A stretch of 22,273 nt of DNA. It comes from Pseudomonadota bacterium. Lineage in GTDB: Bacteria; Pseudomonadota; Gammaproteobacteria; Xanthomonadales; Xanthomonadaceae. The position numbers and the translations under genes were made by a program. This document shows positions 13,887 through 21,182 of this stretch, one piece after another (within the stretch, counting starts at the first letter, position 1; each line of letters opens with the position of its first letter). The notes under the pieces are model-generated. The model was given only the letters and a program-made list of their open reading frames with translations, did not search any database and was not told where the DNA came from. The stretch lies in contig JAEWFH010000127.1 of the NCBI GenBank assembly GCA_023388955.1, positions 1 to 22,273 on the forward strand. Reading direction: 5' to 3'.

Positions 13887-14611
13887 GCCGCGGCCACGCC
13901 GTCTTCGACCAGTCGGCCGGCATCGATCCGCAACCGGTGGTGGCAGCGCTCGGCCAGGTGTTCGTCATGGGTCACCAGCACCAGGGTGGTGCCGGCGTCG
14001 GCATTGAGCCGGAACAGCAGCTCGATGATCGCCTCGCCGGTGTGGCTGTCGAGGTTGCCGGTGGGCTCGTCGGCCAACAGCAGGGCCGGCTGGGTGACGA
14101 AGGCCCGCGCCAGGGCCACGCGCTGCTGTTCACCACCGGACAGCTGGCGCGGGTAGTGCCCCAGCCGCTCGCCCAGCCCGACGCGCTCGAGGATCCGCCG
14201 CGCCGGGGCCTCGACCTCGCGATCCCCCCGCAGCTCCAGCGGCAGCATCACGTTCTCCAGGGCGGTGAGCGACGGCAGCAGCTGGAAATTCTGGAACACG
14301 AAACCGACCTTTTCCCCGCGCACGCGGGCACGGCCGTCCTCGTCCAGTGCCGACAGCTCGCGTCCGTCGAGCAGCACCCGGCCACTGGTGGGCACGTCCA
14401 GGCCGGCCATCAGCGACAGCAGGGTGCTCTTGCCCGAGCCGGAGGCGCCGACGACGGCCACGGTCTCGCCGCGGCCGATGGAGAAGCCGACACCCTCGAG
14501 GATGGTCAACGGCCCCCCCGGGAGCGGTACCTGCTTGCCCAGCGACTCCACCACCAGCATCGGGGTAGCGGCGGCCGTGGACGCGGACGGGGCGGCGGGA
14601 TCGGTCATCAT
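13883..14611 (-). CDS. ybbA: ABC transporter ATP-binding protein, YbbA type
   Basis: The ATPase that drives YbbP, of the LolD/MacB/FtsE class. All motifs are intact: Walker A GASGSGKST (residues 54-62 counting from the second ATG), Q-loop VFQNFQLLPS, signature LSGGEQQRVALARA, Walker B LLLADEPTGNLD, and the switch His in VTHDEHLAERC. It has a leader of about 15 extra residues rich in Ala, Ser and Pro before the ATPase domain. The start is ambiguous between adjacent ATGs at 14611 and 14608 (242 or 241 residues). The open frame reaches 14650, but that would overlap the start of tesA. I see no clear ribosome site. Divergent to tesA, as in E. coli. Confidence 0.94.
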   Translation of the reverse strand: MMTDPAAPSASTAAATPMLVVESLGKQVPLPGGPLTILEGVGFSIGRGETVAVVGASGSGKSTLLSLMAGLDVPTSGRVLLDGRELSALDEDGRARVRGEKVGFVFQNFQLLPSLTALENVMLPLELRGDREVEAPARRILERVGLGERLGHYPRQLSGGEQQRVALARAFVTQPALLLADEPTGNLDSHTGEAIIELLFRLNADAGTTLVLVTHDEHLAERCHHRLRIDAGRLVEDGVAAA

Positions 14612-14636
14612 GGGCAGGCAAGTCAGGAGATGGGTG

Positions 14637-15350
14637 ATGCAGCAACGCAATGAAGGGGCCCGCGGCCGGGCCGGCTACAGGGTTGCCGGCGTGGCATGGG
14701 CGGCACAATGTGCCATTGGCTTGATGCTGGCTCTGGTGCTGGCGTGGCCGGCGATCGCGGCCGCGCAGGATCGCACACCGGACAACCATGCTCCCGCGGT
14801 GCTGGTGATGGGCGACTCGCTCTCCGCCGGCTACGGCATGGCGGCGAGGGAGGGCTGGGTCGCACTGCTGGCCGAGCGGCTCGCCGACCAGCAGCCGGCC
14901 TGGCAGGTGGTGAACGCGAGCATCAGCGGCGAGACCAGCGCCGGCGGGCGCTCGCGGATCGTCGCGGCGCTGGCGCGGCACCATCCGCAGGTCGTGGTGA
15001 TCGCCCTGGGTGCAAACGACGGCCTGCGCGGCCTGCCGACAACGCAGACCGCCGCCAACCTCGCCTACATGATCGGGGCCGCCCATGGCACCGGGGCCCG
15101 GGTGCTCCTGGTTGGCATGCAGATGCCGCCCAACCTGGGCGCGGCGTACACCCGCGCCTTCGCCGGCAACTACGCCACGCTGGCCCGTCGCTTCGATGTG
15201 GCCCTGCTGCCATTCCTGCTCGAGCCGATCGCACTGGACCCGGGCGCCTACCAGCCCGACAACCTGCACCCGGTCGCCGCCGTGCAGCCGCGCCTGCGCG
15301 ACCATGTGTGGGGCGCGCTGGAGCCCTTGCTGGACGAAGGAAACGAGTGA
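14637..15350 (+). CDS. tesA: Acyl-CoA thioesterase I / GDSL esterase
   Basis: A periplasmic SGNH hydrolase with thioesterase, arylesterase and lysophospholipase activity in the family. 237 residues. The long N-terminal signal has a basic region (1-15) and a hydrophobic core (about 20-42) ending AIAAA before Gln44. The SGNH blocks are complete: GDSLS with nucleophile Ser61, Gly98 in SISGET, Asn127 in GAND, and the Asp208/His211 pair in PDNLHP. The ATG at 14637 has AGGAGA at 14625-14630; the GTG just before it is less likely. The divergent ybbA-ybbP operon is the same partner as in E. coli, which suggests a shared role in lipid or envelope handling (inference). Confidence 0.95.
   Translation: MQQRNEGARGRAGYRVAGVAWAAQCAIGLMLALVLAWPAIAAAQDRTPDNHAPAVLVMGDSLSAGYGMAAREGWVALLAERLADQQPAWQVVNASISGETSAGGRSRIVAALARHHPQVVVIALGANDGLRGLPTTQTAANLAYMIGAAHGTGARVLLVGMQMPPNLGAAYTRAFAGNYATLARRFDVALLPFLLEPIALDPGAYQPDNLHPVAAVQPRLRDHVWGALEPLLDEGNE
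14702..14714. promoter_or_regulatory. Inverted repeat near the ybbA/tesA starts
   Basis: GGCACA and TGTGCC flank a single A, a perfect 6-1-6 inverted repeat. It lies in the signal-peptide codons of tesA and about 90-100 bases upstream of the ybbA start, where a ybbA promoter could be. It may be an operator or may be chance; no regulator is implied by the sequence. Confidence 0.22.
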
Positions 15351-15386
15351 GAAGCCGGGTCCCCGGACGCACCCCGGCCCGGCGGC

Positions 15387-16130
15387 TCACTTCCCGGCCA
15401 GCAACGGATAGGGATTGATCGCGGTGCCTTCCCACCAGCGCTTCTCCGGCCCCAGCACGAAGATGGCGAAGTGCAGGTGCGGGGCGTCGTCGCTGGCGTT
15501 GCCGGTGCTACCCACGTAGCCGATCACCTGGCCCCGCTCCACGGCGTCGCCCTCCTCCAGCCCGGCGGCATAGCGGTCCAGGTGGGCGTAGTAGTAGGCG
15601 TGGCGGCCTTCCGGATCGAACTGGTAGATCGTCAGGCCGCCCGGGACGCTGTCGAACAGCTTCTCGACATGGCCGTCCGTGGCCGCGAGCACCGGAGTGC
15701 CGCGTGGCGCCATGATGTCCAGGGCCTCGTGGCTGCGATCCCCCCGGGCATCGGTGAAGCTGTCATGGAGGTCCTCCGGCAGGGTGCCCTGGACGGGAAC
15801 CACGAGGCCGGCGGCTTCGGTAACGGAGGCTCCCGTGTCTGCGCCTGGCCCCGTCGTTTCCCGTGGCGCTGCCCGCGCGGGAGCCACCCGGGACGCCCGG
15901 TCCGCGGGCTCCGTTGCTTCCTCCGCCGACGGCGCGGCATCGACTGCGTCCTGGCCGCTTGGACTGCCCGCGGGCGCGGGACCGTGCTGGGTCCGCTCAT
16001 GCACGAATGCCAGGGCGTCCGCGGCATCGGCACGGTCGCGGGTCATCCAGAAATAGACCGCGTTGGCGCCCACCAGGATCCCGGCCGCGAACAGCAGCAG
16101 GCCGGCAAGGAGGCGTCCGCTACCCGTCAT
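15387..16130 (-). CDS. M23-family (LytM) zinc metallopeptidase, membrane anchored
   Basis: Predicted to cut peptide cross-links in peptidoglycan. 247 residues. An N-terminal membrane anchor (7-29) is followed by a disordered Ala/Pro/Glu-rich spacer (about 32-108) and the LytM domain (110-240). The zinc and catalytic residues are present: His134 and Asp138 in HEALD, His183 in YAHLD, and His218/His220 in PHLHFA. The opening phrase PVQGTLPEDLHDSFTDARG...H is normal for the family, so the enzyme is probably active, unlike EnvC/NlpD-type proteins that lack these residues. The ATG at 16130 lies 3 bases after the stop of the L,D-transpeptidase gene, so the two form an operon. Confidence 0.92.
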   Translation of the reverse strand: MTGSGRLLAGLLLFAAGILVGANAVYFWMTRDRADAADALAFVHERTQHGPAPAGSPSGQDAVDAAPSAEEATEPADRASRVAPARAAPRETTGPGADTGASVTEAAGLVVPVQGTLPEDLHDSFTDARGDRSHEALDIMAPRGTPVLAATDGHVEKLFDSVPGGLTIYQFDPEGRHAYYYAHLDRYAAGLEEGDAVERGQVIGYVGSTGNASDDAPHLHFAIFVLGPEKRWWEGTAINPYPLLAGK

Positions 16131-16133
16131 GTC

Positions 16134-17186
16134 CTACTCCTGCAGCACCACGACGGCGCCCGGGGCGATCGCACGCGCCAGCGCCAACGCGCTCCAGTTG
16201 GTCATGCGGATGCAGCCATGCGAGGCGGTCTTGCCGATGTTCGCCGGCTCCGGGGTGCCGTGGATGCCGTAATGCTCCCTGGACAGGTCGATCCAGACGG
16301 TACCCACCGGATTGTTGGGGCCAGGGGCGACTTCGGCCTTGGCATGGCTCGGGTCCGCGTCCCAGAACAGTTCCGGGTTGTAGTAGAAGACCGGGTCCTC
16401 GGCGATGCCGTCCACCGTCCACTCGCCCAACGGCAACGGGTCATGCTCGCTGCCCATGGTCGCCGGCCACTGGCCCAGGACCGTGCCTTCGCCATCCAGC
16501 AGGCGCACCACGGCGTCCGACTGGTCGACCACCAGCTTCTCGCCCTTGGGCAGCTCCACGTCGACGACGTTGGGGACCCACCAGCGCGCCCCGGCCTGCA
16601 ACTGCGCGTCCGGGTTCAGGCGGCTCAACAGCCCGGGGCTGGCATGGAACTTCTCGCCCAGCGCCTCCAGCGCGGACGCGTATCCCAGCCGGTCCAGCCG
16701 GGCCTTCGCCTCCATGTCGCCGGGAATCTCGACGAAGGGACCGTCCACGTCGGCCGCGGTCAGCGTGTAGGCGACCACGGGGTCGACGGTGTCCAGGCCG
16801 AGCTTCTCCCCGGTCGCCGCGTCGACCATGCCGGTCACCTCCAGTCCGTGGCGCTGCTGGAAGCCTTCGATCGCACGCACGGTGTTGCTGCCCCAGGCGC
16901 CGTCGATTTCCCCGGGCGAGAAGCGGGCACGTTCCAGCAGCACTTGGGCCCGCAGGATCGGCGCAGTGCCCGCGTCCGCGTCGACCGCGTCGGTACCCGG
17001 GGTATTTGCTTCGGCGACGAGCTGCGGCAAGCCCGCTTCCCTGTCCTGTGCCGCCTCCACCTCCGCACCGGGTTCCTGGCCATCCGCCCGGGCACCGCCG
17101 TGGGCATGCGCCAGCGGCGGCAGCAGCGCGAGGCCGGCCGCCAGGCCCAGCGTCAGGAACAGGTCCGGGGGGCGGACTGGGGTCAT
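16134..17186 (-). CDS. Periplasmic L,D-transpeptidase with PG-binding and LysM-like domains
   Basis: Makes 3-3 peptidoglycan cross-links or attaches proteins to the wall. 350 residues. Signal peptide 1-28 (ends LAHAH). Domains: a PG_binding_1 repeat (about 75-130, FSPGEIDGAWGSNTVRAIEG then FQQRHGL); a LysM-like stretch (172-210, LEALGEKFHASPGLLSRLNP then AGARWWVPNV); and a YkuD catalytic domain (217-349). The active site is SHGCIRMTN with nucleophile Cys325 and His323, plus His309 in HYGIHGT. Two wall-binding modules in one enzyme suggest tight anchoring. The ATG at 17186 is chosen because AAGGAG lies 8 bases upstream; a GTG at 17195 is in frame but overlaps that site. It is transcribed with the M23 peptidase. 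Confidence 0.93.
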   Translation of the reverse strand: MTPVRPPDLFLTLGLAAGLALLPPLAHAHGGARADGQEPGAEVEAAQDREAGLPQLVAEANTPGTDAVDADAGTAPILRAQVLLERARFSPGEIDGAWGSNTVRAIEGFQQRHGLEVTGMVDAATGEKLGLDTVDPVVAYTLTAADVDGPFVEIPGDMEAKARLDRLGYASALEALGEKFHASPGLLSRLNPDAQLQAGARWWVPNVVDVELPKGEKLVVDQSDAVVRLLDGEGTVLGQWPATMGSEHDPLPLGEWTVDGIAEDPVFYYNPELFWDADPSHAKAEVAPGPNNPVGTVWIDLSREHYGIHGTPEPANIGKTASHGCIRMTNWSALALARAIAPGAVVVLQE

Positions 17187-17392
17187 GGGCGTCACTCCTT
17201 GGGGGATTGGCGGCAGATGCTCGCTGCACTCCCGGCGTGGCGACGTGAAAGCTGGCTGAGCGATTCAGGTACCGGCACGCGCTTTACGTCGATTTCGCGC
17301 ACGCCTTACGCGCACTCGGCGACGCTGCCCCTGCGACGCGAAGGCAATGAACCCGAGCGCGCTCTACAGGGCACCGCCCGAGGAGGAACGAC

Positions 17393-17572
17393 ATGGCGAA
17401 CAACCAAAACCGGCAGGACCAGAACCAGGGCCAGCATGGCGAAGGCCAGCAGCAGGGCCGGCAGACACGCAGCCAGTACGAGCAGGGCCGCCAGAACGTC
17501 GGCCAGGACCAGAACCAGCAGTCCAGCCAGCGCAACATGGGCCGGGGCCTGGAGGAAGAGGAGGAGGAGTAG
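17393..17572 (+). CDS. 59-residue Gln/Asn-rich acidic-tailed peptide, unknown
   Basis: I do not recognise a family. A strong ribosome site AGGAGG (17381-17386) lies seven bases before the ATG, and an intrinsic terminator follows the TAG, so this is very probably a real transcribed gene. Composition is extreme: 17 Gln, 7 Asn, 8 Gly, 8 Glu and 6 Arg, with no Lys, Cys, Phe, Trp, Ile or Pro. It is expected to be fully disordered. The motif QDQNQ appears twice (8-12 and 38-42) on an identical 15-base DNA repeat. The protein ends with a run of six Glu (54-59). There is no signal peptide or membrane segment. It stands alone, between the divergent L,D-transpeptidase and the convergent ligD. Small disordered stress proteins are one possible analogy (inference). 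Confidence 0.78.
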   Translation: MANNQNRQDQNQGQHGEGQQQGRQTRSQYEQGRQNVGQDQNQQSSQRNMGRGLEEEEEE

Positions 17573-17590
17573 CCCTCCCCGCCTGTTGGA

Positions 17591-17622
17591 AAGAGGGCGC
17601 CCCCGGGGCGCCTTCTTTTTTG
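17591..17622. terminator. Rho-independent terminator after the Gln-rich gene (also faces ligD)
   Basis: A long stem (17591-17604 with 17606-17619, one G-T pair, core GGCGCCCC/GGGGCGCC) merges with a T run at 17617-17622. It starts 18 bases after the TAG of the small gene. On the other strand it lies just after the ligD stop, where the A-rich arm becomes a T-rich tail, so it can serve both genes. Confidence 0.85.
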
Positions 17623-17629
17623 TCCGTGC

Positions 17630-20044
17630 CTAGTCCTCCCTCGCCAGGCGCGGCAGCTGCTGCCGCCCCGCCTTCTCCCACCCTTCCCACGGGTCGCGCC
17701 GCAGGCTGGCCGCCCGCCGCAGCGCGCGCTGCAGGTCGTAGTCGGAACCCGACTTCGCCCGCCCCAGCTCGTCCCAGCGCAACGGCATCGCCACCCCGGC
17801 CGCCTCACGCGCGCGCAGGGACCAGCTGGCCACGCTGGTCGCGCCACGCCCGTTGCGTAGCCAGTCAATGAAGATCACGCCCTTGCGCCTGGCCTTGGAG
17901 GCGGTGGCCACGTAACGATCCGGCGAGCGCATCGCCATGGCGTCGGCGAACGCTTCGCAGAACGCCTTCGCGCTGGCCCAGTCCGGCCCGGGTGCGATCG
18001 GCACCACCACGTGCAGGCCCTTGCCACCCGACAGCCGCAGGAACGACTGCAGGCCGGCCTCGGCCAGCCGGTCGCGCACGTCGCGGGCCGCGGCCTTGAT
18101 GGCATCCCAGTCCACGCCCTCGCCGGGATCCAGGTCGAACACCAGCCGGTCCGGATGTTCGACGTCGTCGATGCGCGAGCCCCAGGGGTGCAGCTCCAGC
18201 ACGTTCATCTGCACCAGGTCGAGCAGCCCGTTGACGTCCTCGATGTAGACATAGTCCTCCGAGCCCCCGTCCTTCTCCCGGATCGGCACGGCGTGGACCG
18301 CGGCGCCCAGGGTATCGGCGTGGTGCTTCTGGAAGAAGCAGGTGCCGGCCACGCCCTCGGGGCAACGCAGCATCGACAGCGGTCGCCGCCCCACCTCCGG
18401 CAACAGCCGGTCGGCGATGGCGCGGTAGTAGTCCGCCACCTGCTGCTTGGTGATCTCCTTGCCCGGGTAGATGAGCTTGTCCGGGCTCGTCAGCCTGCTG
18501 GTCGCCTGTTCACCCACTTCCCTCGCCTCCTTGTCCTGGCGCACGCGCTGGAAACTGGCCTGCCGCAACAGCCCTTCCTTCCCCAGCCCGCGGAACGCCA
18601 GTTCCACCACCATCCTCGGTTCCACCCAGGTCACCTCGCGCCTTGGGAAAGGCACGTGCGCGGGCAACGCGACGGTCTCGCGCTCCCGCGCGATCGCCTC
18701 CAGCCGCGGGGTGAGTCCGCGCAACATCGCATCGTCGAAGCCGGTGCCCACGCGCCCGGCATACTTCAGCCGTCCACCCTCCCGCGTGGCCACGAGCAGG
18801 GCCCCGAAGCCCACCCGGGACCGCTTCGGCGGCGTGAAGCCGACGACCACGAACTCATCGGTCTGTACATGCTTGACCTTCAGCCAGGCACGGCTGCGGC
18901 CGGGCACGTAGGGCGCGCCGGCCGCCTTGCTGATGATCCCCTCCATCTCCTGCCCGCGGCTGGCGGCGAACACCTCGGCCCCGTGGCCCTCGATGTGGCG
19001 GCCCAGCGCGAGTACGCCGTTGTCTTCTACGCCCTCCAGCAACGCTTCCAGCAACTCCTTGCGGGCGTCCTGGCGAGTTGCGGTGAGGTCGACCGCCTCC
19101 AGCGACACCAGGTCGAAGACGACGTAGCGCAGCACGGCGCTGGAGCTTCCCTCCAGGGTGCGCTGCAGCTCGGAGAAGCTGTTGCGGCCTTCGCGATCGA
19201 GCGCGATCAGCTCCCCGTCGAGTTGCGCCTGCCGTACGCCCAGCGCCTGTAATGCGTGGACGATGTCGGGATGGTCGGCGGTCCAGTCCAGGCCATTGCG
19301 CGAGCGCAACTCCGCCTTGCCCGCGCGCAGCCGCGCCAACAGGCGGTAGCCGTCCCATTTCAGTTCATTGAGCCAGTCCCCGCCCGACGGCGGTGCGTCC
19401 ACCAGCGTGGCCAGCTGCGGCTCGACCCAGGCCTGGCTGCGCAGCGCCCGCGCACCCTTGAGGGCGGCGGCACGGGCCTTCCAGTCGATGCGGCGCCCCT
19501 TCCGGCTCCTGGGCGCGGGCGCGTTGTTGAGCTCGTCGGCCTCGGTATCGGCGGCATGCGCATCGTTGCGCTTGATCAGCAGCCATTGCGGCTTCGCCGA
19601 CCGCCTGCCGTCACGGCCGCCGGTGCGGACCAGCTTCCAGCCTCCGCCCAGGCGCTCGCCATGCAGCACGAACTCCAGCTTGCCGGCGGCGATCGCCTCC
19701 AGCGGGTCCCCGTCGCTGCTCCACACCCCGCGGTCGAACAGGTCGACATGGCCGGCGCCATAGTGGCCTTCCGGGATGTCCCCGGTGAAGTCGGCATAGG
19801 CGAGCGGATGGTCCTCGACCTCGACCGCCAGGCGCTTCTCGCCCGGCCGCAGCGAAGGCCCCTTGGGAACCGACCAGCTCTTGAGCGCGCCATCGACCTC
19901 CAGCCGGAAGTCGTAGTGGCGCACGCTGGCGTGGTGCAGCTGGATGACGAAGATCGGCCGGTGCCCCCCCACCCGGCCCGACTCCGCGTCCGGTTCGGGG
20001 GTCTGGTCGAACCGGCGCTTGCGGGCGTACTCGCGCAGGCTCAC
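17630..20044 (-). CDS. ligD: DNA ligase D (phosphoesterase-ligase-polymerase)
   Basis: Multifunctional enzyme of bacterial non-homologous end joining, recruited by Ku. 804 residues in the order found in Pseudomonas LigD. The 3'-phosphoesterase domain (about 30-160) has metal and active residues His37, His43, Asp45 and His79. The ATP-dependent ligase domain (about 205-510) has Lys229 in LKWDGYR as the AMP acceptor. The primase-like polymerase domain (about 515-800) starts DKLIYPGKEITK and has the metal aspartates Asp637 and Asp639 in FDLDPGEG, plus GGKGLHVVVP. The start is GTG at 20044, three bases after the ku stop; the next residues SLREYARKRRF are typical. No frameshift or missing catalytic residue was seen. 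Confidence 0.97.
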   Translation of the reverse strand: MSLREYARKRRFDQTPEPDAESGRVGGHRPIFVIQLHHASVRHYDFRLEVDGALKSWSVPKGPSLRPGEKRLAVEVEDHPLAYADFTGDIPEGHYGAGHVDLFDRGVWSSDGDPLEAIAAGKLEFVLHGERLGGGWKLVRTGGRDGRRSAKPQWLLIKRNDAHAADTEADELNNAPAPRSRKGRRIDWKARAAALKGARALRSQAWVEPQLATLVDAPPSGGDWLNELKWDGYRLLARLRAGKAELRSRNGLDWTADHPDIVHALQALGVRQAQLDGELIALDREGRNSFSELQRTLEGSSSAVLRYVVFDLVSLEAVDLTATRQDARKELLEALLEGVEDNGVLALGRHIEGHGAEVFAASRGQEMEGIISKAAGAPYVPGRSRAWLKVKHVQTDEFVVVGFTPPKRSRVGFGALLVATREGGRLKYAGRVGTGFDDAMLRGLTPRLEAIARERETVALPAHVPFPRREVTWVEPRMVVELAFRGLGKEGLLRQASFQRVRQDKEAREVGEQATSRLTSPDKLIYPGKEITKQQVADYYRAIADRLLPEVGRRPLSMLRCPEGVAGTCFFQKHHADTLGAAVHAVPIREKDGGSEDYVYIEDVNGLLDLVQMNVLELHPWGSRIDDVEHPDRLVFDLDPGEGVDWDAIKAAARDVRDRLAEAGLQSFLRLSGGKGLHVVVPIAPGPDWASAKAFCEAFADAMAMRSPDRYVATASKARRKGVIFIDWLRNGRGATSVASWSLRAREAAGVAMPLRWDELGRAKSGSDYDLQRALRRAASLRRDPWEGWEKAGRQQLPRLARED

Positions 20045-20047
20045 GGA

Positions 20048-21052
20048 TCAGGCTGCCTTCTTCCCGGACGCCTTCTTCTTTTTCGCGGCGGTCTTGGCCG
20101 CCTTGCCGGTCGCGGCCTTCTTCGCCGCCTTCTTCGCGGCCTTCTTCGCGGTTTTCTTTGCCGCCTTCTTCGTCGCGGACTTCCGGGCGGTGGCCTTCTT
20201 TTCCCCGCCGCCGGCCCCGTCCTTCGCGTCGGCCTGCTTCTTTGCCGGCGTACGCTGCTTGCGGTTGATGCTCTGCTGCAACAGCTCCATGAAATCGACC
20301 ACGTTGGTCGCCGCGTGTTCGTGGACTTCCGGCTCCTGGTCGGCGGCGGACACCACGCCATGCTCCTTCATGCGCCGGCTGATCACGTCCTGCAGCCGCT
20401 CGCGGAACTCGTCGCGGTACTCCTCCGGAGTCCATTCCCCGGACATGGTCTGGATCAGCTGCTCGGAAAACTGCAACTCCTTGTCGGTGACACGGTAGTC
20501 CCGGCTCTCGCCTTCCGGCAGCCGGTACTCGCCCACGTCCACCAGCTCCTGCGGGTAGCGCATCATCATCAGCATCAACGCCTCGCCCTGCGGCATCACC
20601 GCGCACAGATGTTCGCGGGTGCGGATCACCACCCGGGCGATTCCGATCCTGCCGGTGCGTTCCAGCGCCTCGCGCAGCAGCACGTAGCCCTTCTCGGCTT
20701 TCTTGGCCGGTACCAGCACGTAGGGCTTCTCGAAGTACTGCGGGCCGATCTCCGCGACGTCCACGAAGGCCTCGACCTCGATGGCGTCATGGCTTTCCGG
20801 GGCCGCGGACTTGATGTCGCCGGGCTCGAGCACGACGTAGCTGCCCTTGTCGTACTCAAAGGCCTTGACGATGTCCTTCCAGGCCACTTCCTCGCCGGTC
20901 TCGGAGTTGACCCGCTCGTAGCGGACCGGCCGGTTGTTGCGCGAGTCCAGCATCCGGAACGAGATGTCGGTCTTGCGCTCGCCGGCCATCAGCGAGACCG
21001 GGATGTTGAGCAAACCGAAAGTGAGGGTGCCGGACCAGATGGGACGGGCCAT
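20048..21052 (-). CDS. ku: Ku protein for non-homologous end joining
   Basis: A homodimeric ring that binds DNA ends and recruits LigD. 334 residues, longer than minimal bacterial Ku (about 260-280). The Ku core spans about 1-255: it opens ARPIWSGTLTFGLLNIPV, then ISFRMLD, RPVRYERV, ETGEEV and EYDKGSYVVLE. After TNVVDFMELLQQSI comes a Lys/Ala-rich tail (278-334) of repeated KKAA units, like histone H1. Lys-rich tails in other bacterial Ku proteins help DNA binding and sliding. The ATG at 21052 has a strong AGGAGG site. ligD follows after 3 bases, and DUF3247 is divergent across 130 bases. Ku-LigD is often used in stationary phase, but no specific promoter signal is clear here. Confidence 0.97.
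   Translation of the reverse strand: MARPIWSGTLTFGLLNIPVSLMAGERKTDISFRMLDSRNNRPVRYERVNSETGEEVAWKDIVKAFEYDKGSYVVLEPGDIKSAAPESHDAIEVEAFVDVAEIGPQYFEKPYVLVPAKKAEKGYVLLREALERTGRIGIARVVIRTREHLCAVMPQGEALMLMMMRYPQELVDVGEYRLPEGESRDYRVTDKELQFSEQLIQTMSGEWTPEEYRDEFRERLQDVISRRMKEHGVVSAADQEPEVHEHAATNVVDFMELLQQSINRKQRTPAKKQADAKDGAGGGEKKATARKSATKKAAKKTAKKAAKKAAKKAATGKAAKTAAKKKKASGKKAA
20118..20177 (-). repeat. Tandem 12-base repeat encoding the Ku KKAA tail
   Basis: Five consecutive 12-base units start at 20118, 20130, 20142, 20154 and 20166 (plus-strand unit TTCTTCGCNGCC with a few changes). On the coding strand each unit gives Lys-Lys plus two small residues. Being a multiple of three, gain or loss of a unit keeps the frame, so tail length may vary between strains. 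Confidence 0.82.
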
Positions 21053-21080
21053 GGTTGGCCTCCTGCGCCGTGCGGGCGAT

Positions 21081-21090
21081 CCAGTATTGG
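21081..21090. promoter_or_regulatory. Short palindrome and possible -10 box upstream of ku
   Basis: CCAGTATTGG is a near-perfect 10-base inverted repeat, CCA and TGG flanking GTAT. On the minus strand it contains AATACT, a reasonable -10 box 31 bases before the ku ATG. No matching -35 box is present at 17 bases, so the call is tentative. Confidence 0.28.
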
Positions 21091-21123
21091 AACCGCGGCG
21101 TGACGCGGGCGTTGAACCTTTCA

Positions 21124-21137
21124 CCGGCAGTTGCCGG
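21124..21137. promoter_or_regulatory. Inverted repeat in the DUF3247 leader
   Basis: CCGGCA and TGCCGG are separated by two bases, 46 bases before the DUF3247 ATG and between the two divergent genes. It could be a leader hairpin or an operator. GC-rich palindromes of this size arise easily here, so support is low. Confidence 0.25.
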
Positions 21138-21182
21138 AGGCCGCGCGAGCATCGCGGGCAGCCCAGTCCGAAGGAGATTCCG

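Noticed and set aside
11838..14156. 772-residue plus-strand frame opposite ybbP and ybbA
   Set aside because: Gln/Arg/His-rich low-complexity mirror of two complete ABC genes.
14700..14715. Possible lipobox at Cys25 of TesA
   Set aside because: The residues before Cys (AAQ) do not fit the lipobox, and the Cys lies at the start of the hydrophobic core rather than its end.
15471..17633. 720-residue plus-strand frame opposite the wall enzymes
   Set aside because: Antisense to two genes with full active sites; its end is also in a different frame from the real 59-residue gene.
20118..20177. Tandem repeats as a possible CRISPR or minisatellite locus
   Set aside because: The units are 12 bases with no spacers and are fully explained as Lys/Ala codons of Ku.
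19256..21103. 615-residue plus-strand frame opposite ligD and ku, with a Leu/Arg-rich part that looks membrane-like
   Set aside because: The Leu/Arg-rich section is the complement of the Lys/Ala repeat in Ku; no independent signals.
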